The notes under the pieces were generated by a model. It saw only the letters and a program-made list of their open reading frames with translations. It made no database searches and was not told the DNA's origin. The position numbers and the translations under genes are program-made. DNA of 64,000 bases from assembly GCF_014596475.1 (NCBI RefSeq), contig NZ_MECJ01000002.1:248001-312000 (forward strand), written 5' to 3'. This stretch comes from Streptomyces sp. CBMA152. GTDB taxonomy: Bacteria; Actinomycetota; Actinomycetes; Streptomycetales; Streptomycetaceae. This document shows positions 49,561 to 57,693 of the stretch, in pieces (position 1 is the first letter of the stretch; the number at the start of each line of letters is the position of its first letter).

Positions 49561-50646
49561 ATGTCCCGTAAGCCTGTCAGCAATCCTGTCAGCACCGCAT
49601 CACCCGCCAAGACTGCCGACGCGGAATCCACCGCACCGGACGGCTGGCGCAAGGTCCCGATCCTCGTCGTCGGACTCACCGCACTCCTCGTCGCGATGCT
49701 CACCGCCTTCGCGTTACCGGCGATCAACTCCGGCCCGCACAAGGTGCCCATCGCCGTCGTCGGGCCCGACGCGGCCGCAGAGAAGATCGCCGGGCAGCTG
49801 GAGAAGGCCAAGCCCGGCGGGTTCCGCATCAGGACGCTGCCGGACGCCGAGGCGGCCCGCGAGCGCATCGACGACCGCGACATCTACGGCGCGGTGGTCG
49901 TCGGCGCCACCCCGGGCGCCAAGCCCGAGGTCCTGATCGCCACCACCGCCAGCCCCACCATCGCCACGACCCTGCGCACCCTGGCCCGGGCGCTCGACCC
50001 GGCGACCGCCGAGTCCGGGGTCGTGGTGCGCGATCTGCACCCGCCGATGGCCGACGACCCCAACGCGATCGGGCTCTCGGCCGGTGCGCTGCCGCTGGTG
50101 CTCGGTGGGTATCTCGCCGCCGCCGCGATCGTGACGCTGCTGCGCGAACCCGCCCAGCGCGCCGCCACCGCGTTCGGCTTCTCGATCGCGGGCGGTTTCG
50201 CCCTCACGGCCCTGTTGCAGTACGGCTTCGGTGTGACCAACGGGAACTACGCGCTGACGTCGCTGGCCGTCACCTTCAGCACGGCCGCCACCTGCTGGAC
50301 CATCATGGGCCTGCAAGCGGTGCTCGGCGGCGCCGGGCTGGGTCTGGGCGCGGCCATGATGATCTTCCTCGGCAACCCGCTGTCGGGGTTGGCCGGTGGC
50401 CCCGAGTGGCTGCCGACCCCATGGGGCACCTTCGGCCAGTTCCTGCCGCCGGGCGCGGGCGGGACGCTGCTGCGCTCGACCGCGTTCTTCGACGGCTCCG
50501 GCAGTATGCGCGCGCTGATCGTCCTGTCCTGCTGGCTCCTGGGCGGCCTCGCGCTCTTCGTCCTCGGATCACGCCGAGAGGCAGCGCCGGGAGTCGTGGC
50601 CCACACCCCGCAGCGGGAGCCGGAGCCCACGCTCGGCAAGTCCTAG
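49561..50646 (+). CDS. ABC-2/YhgE-like membrane protein with a TTA codon
   Basis: A 361-residue membrane protein. One hydrophobic segment near residue 35 (PILVVGLTALLVAMLTAFALP) is followed by a 120-residue extracytoplasmic domain (PIAVVGPDAAAEKIAGQLEK and so on) and then four or five membrane helices (ALPLVLGGYLAAAAIVTLL to LIVLSCWLLGGLALFVLG). This layout matches ABC-2-type and YhgE/Pip-like permeases used for export or envelope interaction, but no ATPase gene is next to it. Leu52 is TTA (49714-49716), so expression should depend on bldA. ATG 49561 has a weak AGAGAG site. It forms a pair with the TetR gene and ends at a terminator. Confidence 0.8.
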   Translation: MSRKPVSNPVSTASPAKTADAESTAPDGWRKVPILVVGLTALLVAMLTAFALPAINSGPHKVPIAVVGPDAAAEKIAGQLEKAKPGGFRIRTLPDAEAARERIDDRDIYGAVVVGATPGAKPEVLIATTASPTIATTLRTLARALDPATAESGVVVRDLHPPMADDPNAIGLSAGALPLVLGGYLAAAAIVTLLREPAQRAATAFGFSIAGGFALTALLQYGFGVTNGNYALTSLAVTFSTAATCWTIMGLQAVLGGAGLGLGAAMMIFLGNPLSGLAGGPEWLPTPWGTFGQFLPPGAGGTLLRSTAFFDGSGSMRALIVLSCWLLGGLALFVLGSRREAAPGVVAHTPQREPEPTLGKS

Positions 50647-50653
50647 GAAGGAC

Positions 50654-50688
50654 AGCGGCCGTACGGGCCCCGAACCCGTACGGCCGCT
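50654..50688. terminator. Bidirectional terminator
   Basis: AGCGGCCGTACGGG (50654-50667) pairs perfectly with CCCGTACGGCCGCT (50675-50688) across a 7-base loop, ending both the membrane protein gene and the convergent CoA operon. Confidence 0.8.
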
Positions 50689-50693
50689 CCGCC

Positions 50694-51494
50694 TCACTCC
50701 TCGACGAAGGCCACGGCCCGGGTGGGCGCCGCGCTCGTGCCGGTGAGTTTCAGCGGGAAGAAGCCGACCATGAAGCCGGTCGGCGGCAGGGAGGCCAGGT
50801 TCACCAACTGCTGGACGATCAGGGCCTCCTTGTCCTGGATCGCGTAGTGGCCGTCCCAGATGTGCGTGCTGTCACCGGTCTCCTGGAAGGCCGCGCGCAT
50901 CCTCGGGATGGGGCGGTCCCAGCCGATGGCGTCGGTGCCGAGGATCGTGGCGCCCTTGCCGGTGAGGTAGCGGGTGCCCTCGCCGGACATACCGGGGTAG
51001 TCGAAGTACTGCGGCTCGCCCAGGGTGTAGCGCTCCTGACCGGTGCGGATGAGGACCGCGTCGCCTTCCTCGATGTCGCGTCCGGTCGCTTCGACGGCCT
51101 TGCGCAGCGCCTCCACGGGTATCGCCTCGCCCGGTTTGGCCCATGGTCGTACGTCCAGGACCAGGCCTGGGCGGTAGAGCTCTTCGAGGGCGAGGTCGCT
51201 GATGGTGCGGGAGGGGCGGCCCTCGCACATCCGGCCGCTGTGCAGCGGTGCGTCCACATGCGTACCGCAGTGGGTGCTGATCTCGCGCATGACCTCGCCG
51301 GCCGGTCCCTCGCGGCTCGGCAGGTCGTCGGGGTCGCAGCCGAAGGACGCGACCATGAAGTCACGGCCCCAGGCGTCGTGCGTGTGGTAGTCGATCTTCG
51401 GCGCGACCACCAGCGCCAGGTCGGGCATGTCGGGGGGGATGAGGTCTAGGTCACGGGGGTCGAGTGGGGAAGTCAGGTCGACGATGCGGCTCAT
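50694..51494 (-). CDS. Cyclase family (kynurenine formamidase-like) metal hydrolase
   Basis: A 266-residue protein of the PF04199 cyclase/formamidase family. The metal motif HxGTHxDxPxH appears as HCGTHVDAPLH (about residues 75-85), with the acidic and His partners further on (TGDSTHIWDGHYAI). Members hydrolyse arylformamides or act on small cyclic amides or enols; many act in aromatic or polyketide-like degradation. ATG 51494 lies six bases after the stop of the ligase gene on the minus strand, so it is the last gene of the four-gene operon and ends at the shared terminator. Its exact substrate is not known. Confidence 0.88.
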   Translation of the reverse strand: MSRIVDLTSPLDPRDLDLIPPDMPDLALVVAPKIDYHTHDAWGRDFMVASFGCDPDDLPSREGPAGEVMREISTHCGTHVDAPLHSGRMCEGRPSRTISDLALEELYRPGLVLDVRPWAKPGEAIPVEALRKAVEATGRDIEEGDAVLIRTGQERYTLGEPQYFDYPGMSGEGTRYLTGKGATILGTDAIGWDRPIPRMRAAFQETGDSTHIWDGHYAIQDKEALIVQQLVNLASLPPTGFMVGFFPLKLTGTSAAPTRAVAFVEE

Positions 51495-51500
51495 CTCAAC

Positions 51501-53066
51501 TCAGCCTCTCTCGGGTGCGGCGTGCGGGGACCTGCCGATGACTCCTCTCAGCTCGGTCTTCAGGACTTTTCCGTAGGAGTTCTTGGGCAGCGCGGCGACG
51601 AAGCGGAAGTCCCGTGGCCGCTTGAATCGCGCCAGCTGCCCAAGGCAGTGGTCGTCCAGCTCGGCGGCCGTCGCCGTCCGTCCGTCCGCGAGGACGACGA
51701 AGGCGACGGGCAGTTCACCCCACTCGGGGTCGGGAGCGCCCACGACGGCGGCCTCGGCGACCGCCGGGTGACGCAGCAGGGCTTCCTCCACCTCACGCGG
51801 ATAGATGTTGGAACCCCCGGCGATGATCAGGTCCTTGGCGCGGTCGACAAGGGTGAGGAAACCGTACGCGTCGAACCATCCCAGGTCGCCGGTGTGCAAC
51901 CGACCGCCGCGCAGGGTACGCGCGGTGGCGTCCGGGTTGTTCCAGTAGCCCGCCATCACGGTGTCACCCCTGACGGTGACCTCGCCCGTGGTCCCGGGCG
52001 CCACCTCCCGGCCGTCCGCGTCCACCACCCGCACCTCGACCCCGGTGCGCGGGCGCCCGACGCTCGCCAGGCGCCGTCCCAGCGCCTCGGCGTCGTCGCC
52101 CTCGTGGTCCTCGGGCCGCAGATGGGTGATGGTGGCGGGGGTCTCGCCCTGCCCGTACCCCTGCCACAGCCGCCGGGCTCCGAAGCGGGCGATGACCTTG
52201 CGCAGGTCCTCGGTGTACATCGGGGCCCCGCCGTAGAGGATGTGGTGCACCTGCCCGACCAGCGCGTCCGGCAGCAGGGCGGGATCCAGCAGTCGGCGCA
52301 GGATGGTCGGCACCGCGAAGAACGTCACCGGCCCGTGGGCCCGCAGCGCCTCGGCCAGGGCGGGTGCGTCCACCGCACCGCCCCGGGGGAAGACCTGGGG
52401 CCGCGAACGGGCCACCGTGGCCAGGCCGAAGAGCCCGCCCGCGTGGGACAGGGGTGCGATGTGCAGCAGCGAGGCGTCCATGCCCCGGCTGATGTCGGCG
52501 AGCGCGCAGGCGGTGGCCGCCGCCAGATTGGCATGGGTGAGGGTGGCGCCCTTGGGGTGGCCGGTCGTGCCGCTCGTATAGAACAACCACGCCGGGTCAC
52601 CCGGTCGTACGTCCGCCGGGGGCTCGCCCCCGGGCTGTTCGACCGCCCCGGCCAGCTCCGCGACCGACGTCAACATGGTTGATCCCAGGCCGTGTTCACG
52701 CAGCAGACCGAACAGCTCGTCCGTGGCGACACACACCCGGGCCGTGCAGTCCTCGATCTGCTGGGCGAACTCCTTCGGGTGCAGCCGCGCGTTCATCGGC
52801 GTCGCCACAAGACCGGCCCACCACACGCCGAACAGGATCTCCGGATAGTACGGAGTGTTGCGCATCGCCAGCGCGACCCGGTCGCCGGGTCGCAGACCGT
52901 ACTCGCGCAGCAACGCGGCCCCGATCGCCCGGGCCCGCTCGGCCAGTTGACGATAGTCGCGCACCACGTCGGCGCCCTCGCACACCGCCGGGGCGTCCGG
53001 GGTGCGCCCGGCCGCTCGGTGGAGCAGCGCAGCGATGTTCACGGGTCCGTACATCGGCTCGTTCAT
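51501..53066 (-). CDS. Acyl-CoA ligase (AMP-forming)
   Basis: A 521-residue member of the ANL superfamily of acyl-activating enzymes. It contains YTSGTTGHPKG (about residues 175-185), GYGQGETPA, the A7-like HTGDLGWFDAYG, DLIIAGGSNIYPREVEE with the hinge region, and the catalytic lysine in KNSYGKVLK near the end. It adenylates a carboxylic acid and transfers it to CoA; the overall look is of a medium- or long-chain fatty or aromatic acid ligase. ATG 53066 follows AAGGGGGA and overlaps the thiolase stop by four bases (ATGA). It feeds the CoA-ester pathway of the operon. Confidence 0.92.
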   Translation of the reverse strand: MNEPMYGPVNIAALLHRAAGRTPDAPAVCEGADVVRDYRQLAERARAIGAALLREYGLRPGDRVALAMRNTPYYPEILFGVWWAGLVATPMNARLHPKEFAQQIEDCTARVCVATDELFGLLREHGLGSTMLTSVAELAGAVEQPGGEPPADVRPGDPAWLFYTSGTTGHPKGATLTHANLAAATACALADISRGMDASLLHIAPLSHAGGLFGLATVARSRPQVFPRGGAVDAPALAEALRAHGPVTFFAVPTILRRLLDPALLPDALVGQVHHILYGGAPMYTEDLRKVIARFGARRLWQGYGQGETPATITHLRPEDHEGDDAEALGRRLASVGRPRTGVEVRVVDADGREVAPGTTGEVTVRGDTVMAGYWNNPDATARTLRGGRLHTGDLGWFDAYGFLTLVDRAKDLIIAGGSNIYPREVEEALLRHPAVAEAAVVGAPDPEWGELPVAFVVLADGRTATAAELDDHCLGQLARFKRPRDFRFVAALPKNSYGKVLKTELRGVIGRSPHAAPERG

Positions 53067-54307
53067 GAACGTCCCCCTTCGCCGGGCGGCGCCTCCAGGA
53101 CGACGACCGCGGCGGCCGCCTCCTCGAAGCCCAGGAACCCGCCGCCGTTCTCGGCGAGCCCGATGCGGGCACCGGGCACCTGACGTACACCGGCCTCGCC
53201 GCGCAACTGTGTGGTGAGCTCTGCTATCTGCCCGATGCCGGTGGCCCCGACGGGATGGCCGTTGCACTCCAGACCGCCGGAGGTGTTCACCGGGAGGCGG
53301 CCGCCGAGCTCGGTGTGGCCGCGCTCGGCCGCGAGGGCGCCCTCGCCGGACGCCACTAGGCCGAGGGCTTCGAGCTGAAGGACCTCGCCGATCGCCGTCG
53401 CGTCATGGACCTCGGCGAGCGAGACGTCGCCGGGACCAAGTCCCGCGCGTTCGTAGGCAGTTGAGGATGCGAGCCGGGTGATCTGCCGTGCCTCGTCGTC
53501 CAGGGCCCGGCCCGAGCCGGAGGCCACCACGCTCGCCCGGATCCGCACGGCACGCCGCAGGCCGAGCCGTCGCGCCGCCGCCGGTGAGCAGACCAGGGCC
53601 GCCGCCGCGCCGTCGCCGATGGGCGCGCACATCGGCAGCGTCAGCGGCGCCACGATCTCCCGTGCGGCGAGCACTTCGTCGACCGTGAGCGGGGTGCGGT
53701 GGGTGGCCTTGGGGTTGAGCGAGCCGTGCCGCCGGTTCTTGGCGGTGACGGCGGCGAGCCGGCGGGGGGTGCAGTCGGGGTGCCGCCGTCGGTAGTGGGC
53801 GGCGAGGGCGGCGTAGATGTCCATGAACACCGAGCGCCGCCCGGGCGGGACGGCCTCGGCCCCGGCCGCCTCCCGCAGCGCCTTGAGCTCGGCCTCCCAG
53901 CGCGCCACGTCAAGACCGCCCCGGAACGCCTCGGTCGTGCGCACCTCGTCGGCCCCGTACATCTTCTCGGCGCCGAGGGCCAGGGCGACCTCCATCTCCC
54001 CGGCCCGTACGGCGGTGGCCGCGAGATGGAAGGCCGTGGCACCACTGGCGCAGGCGTTCTCGACGTTGACGACCGGAACACCTTCGAGGCCGGTGCCGCG
54101 CATCGCGATCTGACCCCGTATCAGATGCTGTCCTTCCAGGGCTCCTTGGGTGGCGTTCGCGAAGAACACCCCGTCGACCACGGAGGATTCGACCCCGGCG
54201 TCGGCCAGGCACAGCGACAGTGCCTCACCCGCGAGCGCGCCGACGCCGAGGTCCGGGAACCTGCCGTACGGAGTACGGCCCACGGCGAGCACGTACGCGT
54301 CGCTCAT
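53063..54307 (-). CDS. SCP2-type thiolase-like protein
   Basis: A 414-residue thiolase-fold protein. The nucleophile Cys is in ENACASGATAF (about residue 88), a conserved His segment is CNGHPVGATGIG and the mid-region EVHDATAIGE matches the SCP-x/SCP2 group. The second catalytic Cys of biosynthetic thiolases, normally in CxGGG near the C-terminus, is replaced (GLAENGGGF), as in SCP2-type and condensing variants. It may cleave or condense beta-ketoacyl-CoA esters. ATG 54307 overlaps the stop of the FAH gene by four bases (ATGA), and its own stop overlaps the ligase start in the same way, so the three proteins are translationally coupled. Confidence 0.9.
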   Translation of the reverse strand: MSDAYVLAVGRTPYGRFPDLGVGALAGEALSLCLADAGVESSVVDGVFFANATQGALEGQHLIRGQIAMRGTGLEGVPVVNVENACASGATAFHLAATAVRAGEMEVALALGAEKMYGADEVRTTEAFRGGLDVARWEAELKALREAAGAEAVPPGRRSVFMDIYAALAAHYRRRHPDCTPRRLAAVTAKNRRHGSLNPKATHRTPLTVDEVLAAREIVAPLTLPMCAPIGDGAAAALVCSPAAARRLGLRRAVRIRASVVASGSGRALDDEARQITRLASSTAYERAGLGPGDVSLAEVHDATAIGEVLQLEALGLVASGEGALAAERGHTELGGRLPVNTSGGLECNGHPVGATGIGQIAELTTQLRGEAGVRQVPGARIGLAENGGGFLGFEEAAAAVVVLEAPPGEGGRS

Positions 54308-55302
54308 GAGCCGTTCGCGGGGCTCACCGGGACGCGCACCGTATTGCGCAGGACGCCGATCCCCTCGACCTCCAGCTCGACCACGTCCCCGTCGCCGAGC
54401 GAGCGCGCCAGGTCGAAGCCGGTGCCTGAGGGGACCGTGCCGGACCCGATGACGTCCCCGGCGTGCACCGCCCGGTCCCGGCTGAGCTGCACGATCGCGT
54501 CCTCGAAGCTGTGCTCCATGCCGTCGGTGGTGCCGCGCGACCACTCCTGGCCGTTGACCCGGGCGGTCATCGTCAGCGCGTACGGATCGGTCAGCTCGTC
54601 GCGGGTGACGATGCAGGGGCCGAGGGTGTTGGACCCGGCGAAGTCCTTGCCCTCGCAGGGCCCCACGCCCGCCCGCATCAGCACCATCTGGAGGTCCCGG
54701 GCGCTCCAGTCGTTGAAGACCGTGTACCCGAAGATGTGCTCGCCGGCCGCCCCGGGCTTGACCTCCCGGCCCGTACGGCCCACCACGGCGGCGAACTCCA
54801 GCTCGTAGTCGAGCTCCTGCGCCCCCGCCGGGGCGGTGATCACGTCCTCGGGCCCGCTCACCGACAGATGGTCGGCCGTGTAGTACATGACCCGCTCGCG
54901 GAACAGCGGGTTCAGGTCGAACCGGCCGCTCGCCATGAGCCGTTCGAACTCGGCGGCGGGATCCTCCGCCCCGGCGGACTGGCGCCGGGCCAACTCCCGT
55001 AATCCGGACTCCAGATGGGCGATGAACAGCCCGCAGTCGCGCAGCCGGGCCGGGCGCGGCAGGGGCGACAGGAGGCGGACGTCGGCCCGGGCGAGCAAGC
55101 TGCTGTCGGGACGGCGTTCGGCCAGCTCCTGGGCGCGGGCGAGACCGGCGTCGGCCGACTCGATCAGCGCCTGCATGGAGGCGAAGGCCGCTTCGTCGGG
55201 AGCTGCGGCGGTGAGATCGAGGACGGTCGCGTCCTCGTCCAGCAGTGCCCCGACGCACTGCCGGTTCGGTTGGTTCTCCCTGACGAACGTGACCAGGCGC
55301 AT
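54304..55302 (-). CDS. Fumarylacetoacetate hydrolase family protein with a TTA codon
   Basis: A 332-residue protein. The N-terminal part is a variable domain and the C-terminal 200 residues are the FAH fold with metal ligands ELDYELEFA (Glu-x-Glu), GYTVFNDWSARDLQ and the lysine-bearing GKDFAGSNTLGP. Members cleave C-C bonds of acylpyruvates or decarboxylate 4-oxalocrotonate-type compounds. One Leu codon (about residue 101, minus strand 55000-55002) is TTA, so the whole coupled operon may depend on bldA. ATG 55302 follows GGGAGA. It heads the four-gene operon and is divergent from the TetR gene. Confidence 0.92.
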   Translation of the reverse strand: MRLVTFVRENQPNRQCVGALLDEDATVLDLTAAAPDEAAFASMQALIESADAGLARAQELAERRPDSSLLARADVRLLSPLPRPARLRDCGLFIAHLESGLRELARRQSAGAEDPAAEFERLMASGRFDLNPLFRERVMYYTADHLSVSGPEDVITAPAGAQELDYELEFAAVVGRTGREVKPGAAGEHIFGYTVFNDWSARDLQMVLMRAGVGPCEGKDFAGSNTLGPCIVTRDELTDPYALTMTARVNGQEWSRGTTDGMEHSFEDAIVQLSRDRAVHAGDVIGSGTVPSGTGFDLARSLGDGDVVELEVEGIGVLRNTVRVPVSPANGS

Positions 55303-55434
55303 GACGTCTCCCAACGTGCGGCCAGCGGCTCGGAACAAGACTCGGAACGGGTACGGCTCAGAAGGGGTGCGGCGGGAAGGAGGCACGGCTCGATGGCTTC
55401 GACGGGGTGGCGAGACTCGCTCACCCGCGAATAC

Positions 55435-55458
55435 TGGACAGCTGTCCAATCGTTGGAC
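55435..55458. promoter_or_regulatory. Two overlapping palindromes, TetR operator
   Basis: TGGACAGCTGTCCA (55435-55448) is a perfect palindrome; GTCCAA-tcg-TTGGAC (55444-55458) is a second inverted repeat that shares its centre half-site. The site lies between the divergent FAH operon and TetR gene. Three alternating half-sites allow two repressor dimers to bind side by side. Confidence 0.65.
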
Positions 55459-55572
55459 GCCTGACACAGGTCGTCAAGAGTCCGGACATGATCAGTGTCC
55501 GCGCGGTGCTCGGCCCGGCATCGGCCGCCGGAGGTCTGGGGCGGCCGCACCCCCTGTGGAACAATCGCCCGC

Positions 55573-56166
55573 ATGGCTGGTCGTCGTGAGGAATCCGCGC
55601 GGGAGAGCCGCCGTCGTCTGCTTCAGGCCGCGACGGACCTGGTGGCCGAGGCGGGCCCGAGGGCCGCGTCCGTACAGGCGGTCGCCGAGCGGGCGGGCAT
55701 CAGCCGGGGCTCGGTCGCCTGGCACTTCGGCTCGAAGGACGGCCTGATCGTCGAGGTGATCGAGCGCGCCTTCACCACGGCCGAGGAGGAGTACCGCCGA
55801 CGCCTGCCGCAGTCCGGCCCGCTCTCCTTCGACCTGCTCGTGGACGCGCATCTGGCCGTGGTCGACGCCCCCTGCGGCCGCGTGTTCGCGACGGTCCTGC
55901 CCGAAGTCCTCGGCGGCGAGGGCCCGTTGAGGGGCGCCTACGTACGGGGTTACGAACGCACCCGGCAGGTGTGGATCGGCTATCTGGAACGGATCACGGC
56001 CGGAACGCCCGGACTGCCCGACGCGAAGAGCCTGGCGTCGATCGTCTTCGGCAGCGGGGTGGGCGTGAACACCCTGCACAGCCTCGACGGCCTGGTGGAC
56101 CGGGAGGCGGCCTTCGCGGCCCTGAAGCAGCTCTTCGCTCTGGCGGTGGCTCCTCGCGGGGAGTGA
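55573..56166 (+). CDS. TetR family repressor of the CoA operon
   Basis: A 197-residue TetR protein. The DNA-binding domain (about 10-55) reads RRRLLQAATDLVAEAGPR, VQAVAERAGISRGSVAWHFGSK. The C-terminal half is of the TetR_C_33-like type with a long loop. ATG 55573 follows weakly conserved sequence. It is divergent from the FAH-thiolase-ligase-cyclase operon, and overlapping palindromes lie between the two; it is probably their repressor, with an acyl-CoA or aromatic acid as inducer by analogy with other TetR proteins beside CoA ligases. Confidence 0.9.
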   Translation: MAGRREESARESRRRLLQAATDLVAEAGPRAASVQAVAERAGISRGSVAWHFGSKDGLIVEVIERAFTTAEEEYRRRLPQSGPLSFDLLVDAHLAVVDAPCGRVFATVLPEVLGGEGPLRGAYVRGYERTRQVWIGYLERITAGTPGLPDAKSLASIVFGSGVGVNTLHSLDGLVDREAAFAALKQLFALAVAPRGE

Positions 56167-56189
56167 TGGTGCGAACACGTGGTGTGTGC

Positions 56190-56220
56190 TTGCGTTGGAG
56201 TGCGCTCCAACCTCTAGCTT
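56190..56220 (+). promoter_or_regulatory. MerR-type promoter with 19-bp spacer
   Basis: -35 TTGCGT (56190-56195) and -10 TAGCTT (56215-56220) are exactly 19 bases apart, and the spacer carries the inverted repeat GTTGGAG-tgcg-CTCCAAC (56194-56211). This is the classical layout of promoters remodelled by MerR-family activators. The only regulator next to it is a TetR protein, so the MerR factor must be encoded elsewhere. Confidence 0.75.
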
Positions 56221-56227
56221 CGACCAC

Positions 56228-57061
56228 ATGAACAGCGCACAGCACCACGCACCCGCTCACACCTCCCACTCCGACATCAGCGTCGACGACCGTTTCGAGC
56301 GTGGCCTCGAACTGCTCAGGAAGGTGGGCGGGCGGGAGCGGCCGGCCGTTCTCGACGCCGTCGCCGACATCGCCCCCGACCTCGGTCGTATGACGGTCGC
56401 GTTCGGATACGGGGAGCTCCTGGCGAACGACCGGCTCACCCTCCCGGAGCGCCAAGTGGCCACCGTCGCCGCGCTGTCGGCGCTGGGCAACGCCGCGCCG
56501 CAGCTGCGCTTCCACATAGACGGCGCGCTGAACATCGGTGTCACCCCGGCCGAGGTGGTCGAGGTGCTGATCCACACCGCCGTGTACGCGGGCATCCCGG
56601 CCGCACTCAATGCCATCGCCGTGGCCCGCGAGGCGTTCGAGGCCCGGCCCGACCTGGCCTTCGAGCCGGTCACCACGGCTGAGCAGGGCAAGCGATACGA
56701 GCGTGGCCTCGCCAAGCTCGCCGAGGTGGACGGGCACGCCGGGGACGCCGTCGTCGCCTCCCTGCGCGACATCGCCCCCGATCTGGCGCGCTACATCATC
56801 GAGTTCGTCTTCGGCGACATCTACTCCCGGCCCGCCCTGGACCTCAAGTTCCGCGAGCTGGCGAGCGTCGCCATGTGTACGGCGCTGGGCACCGCCGCGC
56901 CCCAGCTCCGGGTCCACATCCACGGCCTGCTCAACGTCGGCGGCACGCAGGAGGAGGTCGTCGAGGTGATCACGCAGATGGTGGGTTACGCCGGTTTCCC
57001 CGCCGCCCTGAACGGCATCGCGGCGGCACGCGAGGTGTTCGCGGAGCGGGCGGCGGGCTGA
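56228..57061 (+). CDS. Tandem carboxymuconolactone decarboxylase family protein
   Basis: A 277-residue protein made of two CMD/AhpD-like domains in a row (about 20-140 and 155-270). Each has the helix block with LPERQVATVAALSALGNAAPQLRFH or the parallel LKFRELASVAMCTALGTAAPQLRVH and ends with the motif VEVLIHTAVYAG/VEVITQMVGYAGFPAALN. The CxxC redox pair of AhpD is not present, so a decarboxylase-like or purely structural role is more likely than peroxidase. ATG 56228 is 8 bases after the -10 of a MerR-type promoter and has no ribosome-binding site, so a leaderless transcript is probable. A 34-base tandem duplication follows at its end. Confidence 0.88.
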   Translation: MNSAQHHAPAHTSHSDISVDDRFERGLELLRKVGGRERPAVLDAVADIAPDLGRMTVAFGYGELLANDRLTLPERQVATVAALSALGNAAPQLRFHIDGALNIGVTPAEVVEVLIHTAVYAGIPAALNAIAVAREAFEARPDLAFEPVTTAEQGKRYERGLAKLAEVDGHAGDAVVASLRDIAPDLARYIIEFVFGDIYSRPALDLKFRELASVAMCTALGTAAPQLRVHIHGLLNVGGTQEEVVEVITQMVGYAGFPAALNGIAAAREVFAERAAG

Positions 57062-57110
57062 GCGCCCCGACTGATCCATGCGGGCGGAGGGCTGAGCGCC
57101 CGGACTGGTC
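57045..57110. repeat. 34-base imperfect tandem duplication over a stop codon
   Basis: Bases 57045-57076 and 57079-57110 match at 28 of 32 positions with a period of 34; the first copy contains the last codons and TGA of the CMD gene. The second copy adds a second TGA-like echo in the same spacing. It looks like a small slipped-strand duplication. Confidence 0.6.
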
Positions 57111-57116
57111 GAGCGG

Positions 57117-57647
57117 TCACGCCACCTGCGCCGCGATCACACGTGCGCACTCCATCGACTCGACACCCGCCGTGTCCACCTCCACGTCGTACACCATGCC
57201 CCGGTGGACCAACTCCGCCTGGGACATGGCCATCCCGGTGATCCGGTCGCCGCGTGCCACCTCGCGGCCCGCGGCGACCGCGCCGTCGCACCGGACGCCG
57301 ACCCACACCACCCGCAGCTCGCCCAGCGCCTTCTGCCAGCGCAGCTGGGAGTCCGCGCCGCCGAGGAAGACCTCGTCGAGGATGATCCGGGCGCCCGCGC
57401 GGGCCATCGCGGCGATTCCCTCCATCCACGCCGCCTCCACCGCGCGGAACTCCGGACCGACGATCACCTCGCCGTCCCCCGCGAGCTCGATCCCGCCGCC
57501 CCCGGCACGCATCGACGCGGGCGTCGCCTCGACGAGCGTGTCGATACCGAGAGCCAGCCAGGGATCCGGCAGAACCGCCTGCAGACACCGTGCGATCCCG
57601 GACTTGCCCGAGCTGGAGCCACCGTTGAGAACGATCACCTGAGTCAT
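57117..57647 (-). CDS. Chloramphenicol phosphotransferase-like kinase
   Basis: A 176-residue P-loop kinase of the CPT family, known from the chloramphenicol producer Streptomyces venezuelae, where it phosphorylates the C3 hydroxyl of the drug. The ATP loop is GGSSSGKSG near the N-terminus, the catalytic Asp lies in [11 protein letters not shown], and [10 protein letters not shown] and the arginine-rich lid VRCDG follow in family order. Whether this copy acts on chloramphenicol is unknown; the family is widespread and many have other substrates. ATG 57647 is chosen. No chloramphenicol biosynthesis genes are visible. Confidence 0.85.
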   Translation of the reverse strand: MTQVIVLNGGSSSGKSGIARCLQAVLPDPWLALGIDTLVEATPASMRAGGGGIELAGDGEVIVGPEFRAVEAAWMEGIAAMARAGARIILDEVFLGGADSQLRWQKALGELRVVWVGVRCDGAVAAGREVARGDRITGMAMSQAELVHRGMVYDVEVDTAGVESMECARVIAAQVA

Positions 57648-57693
57648 CACCGCGCCACAGTAGGGGCATCGTGGCCAGGTACGACACCGGATT

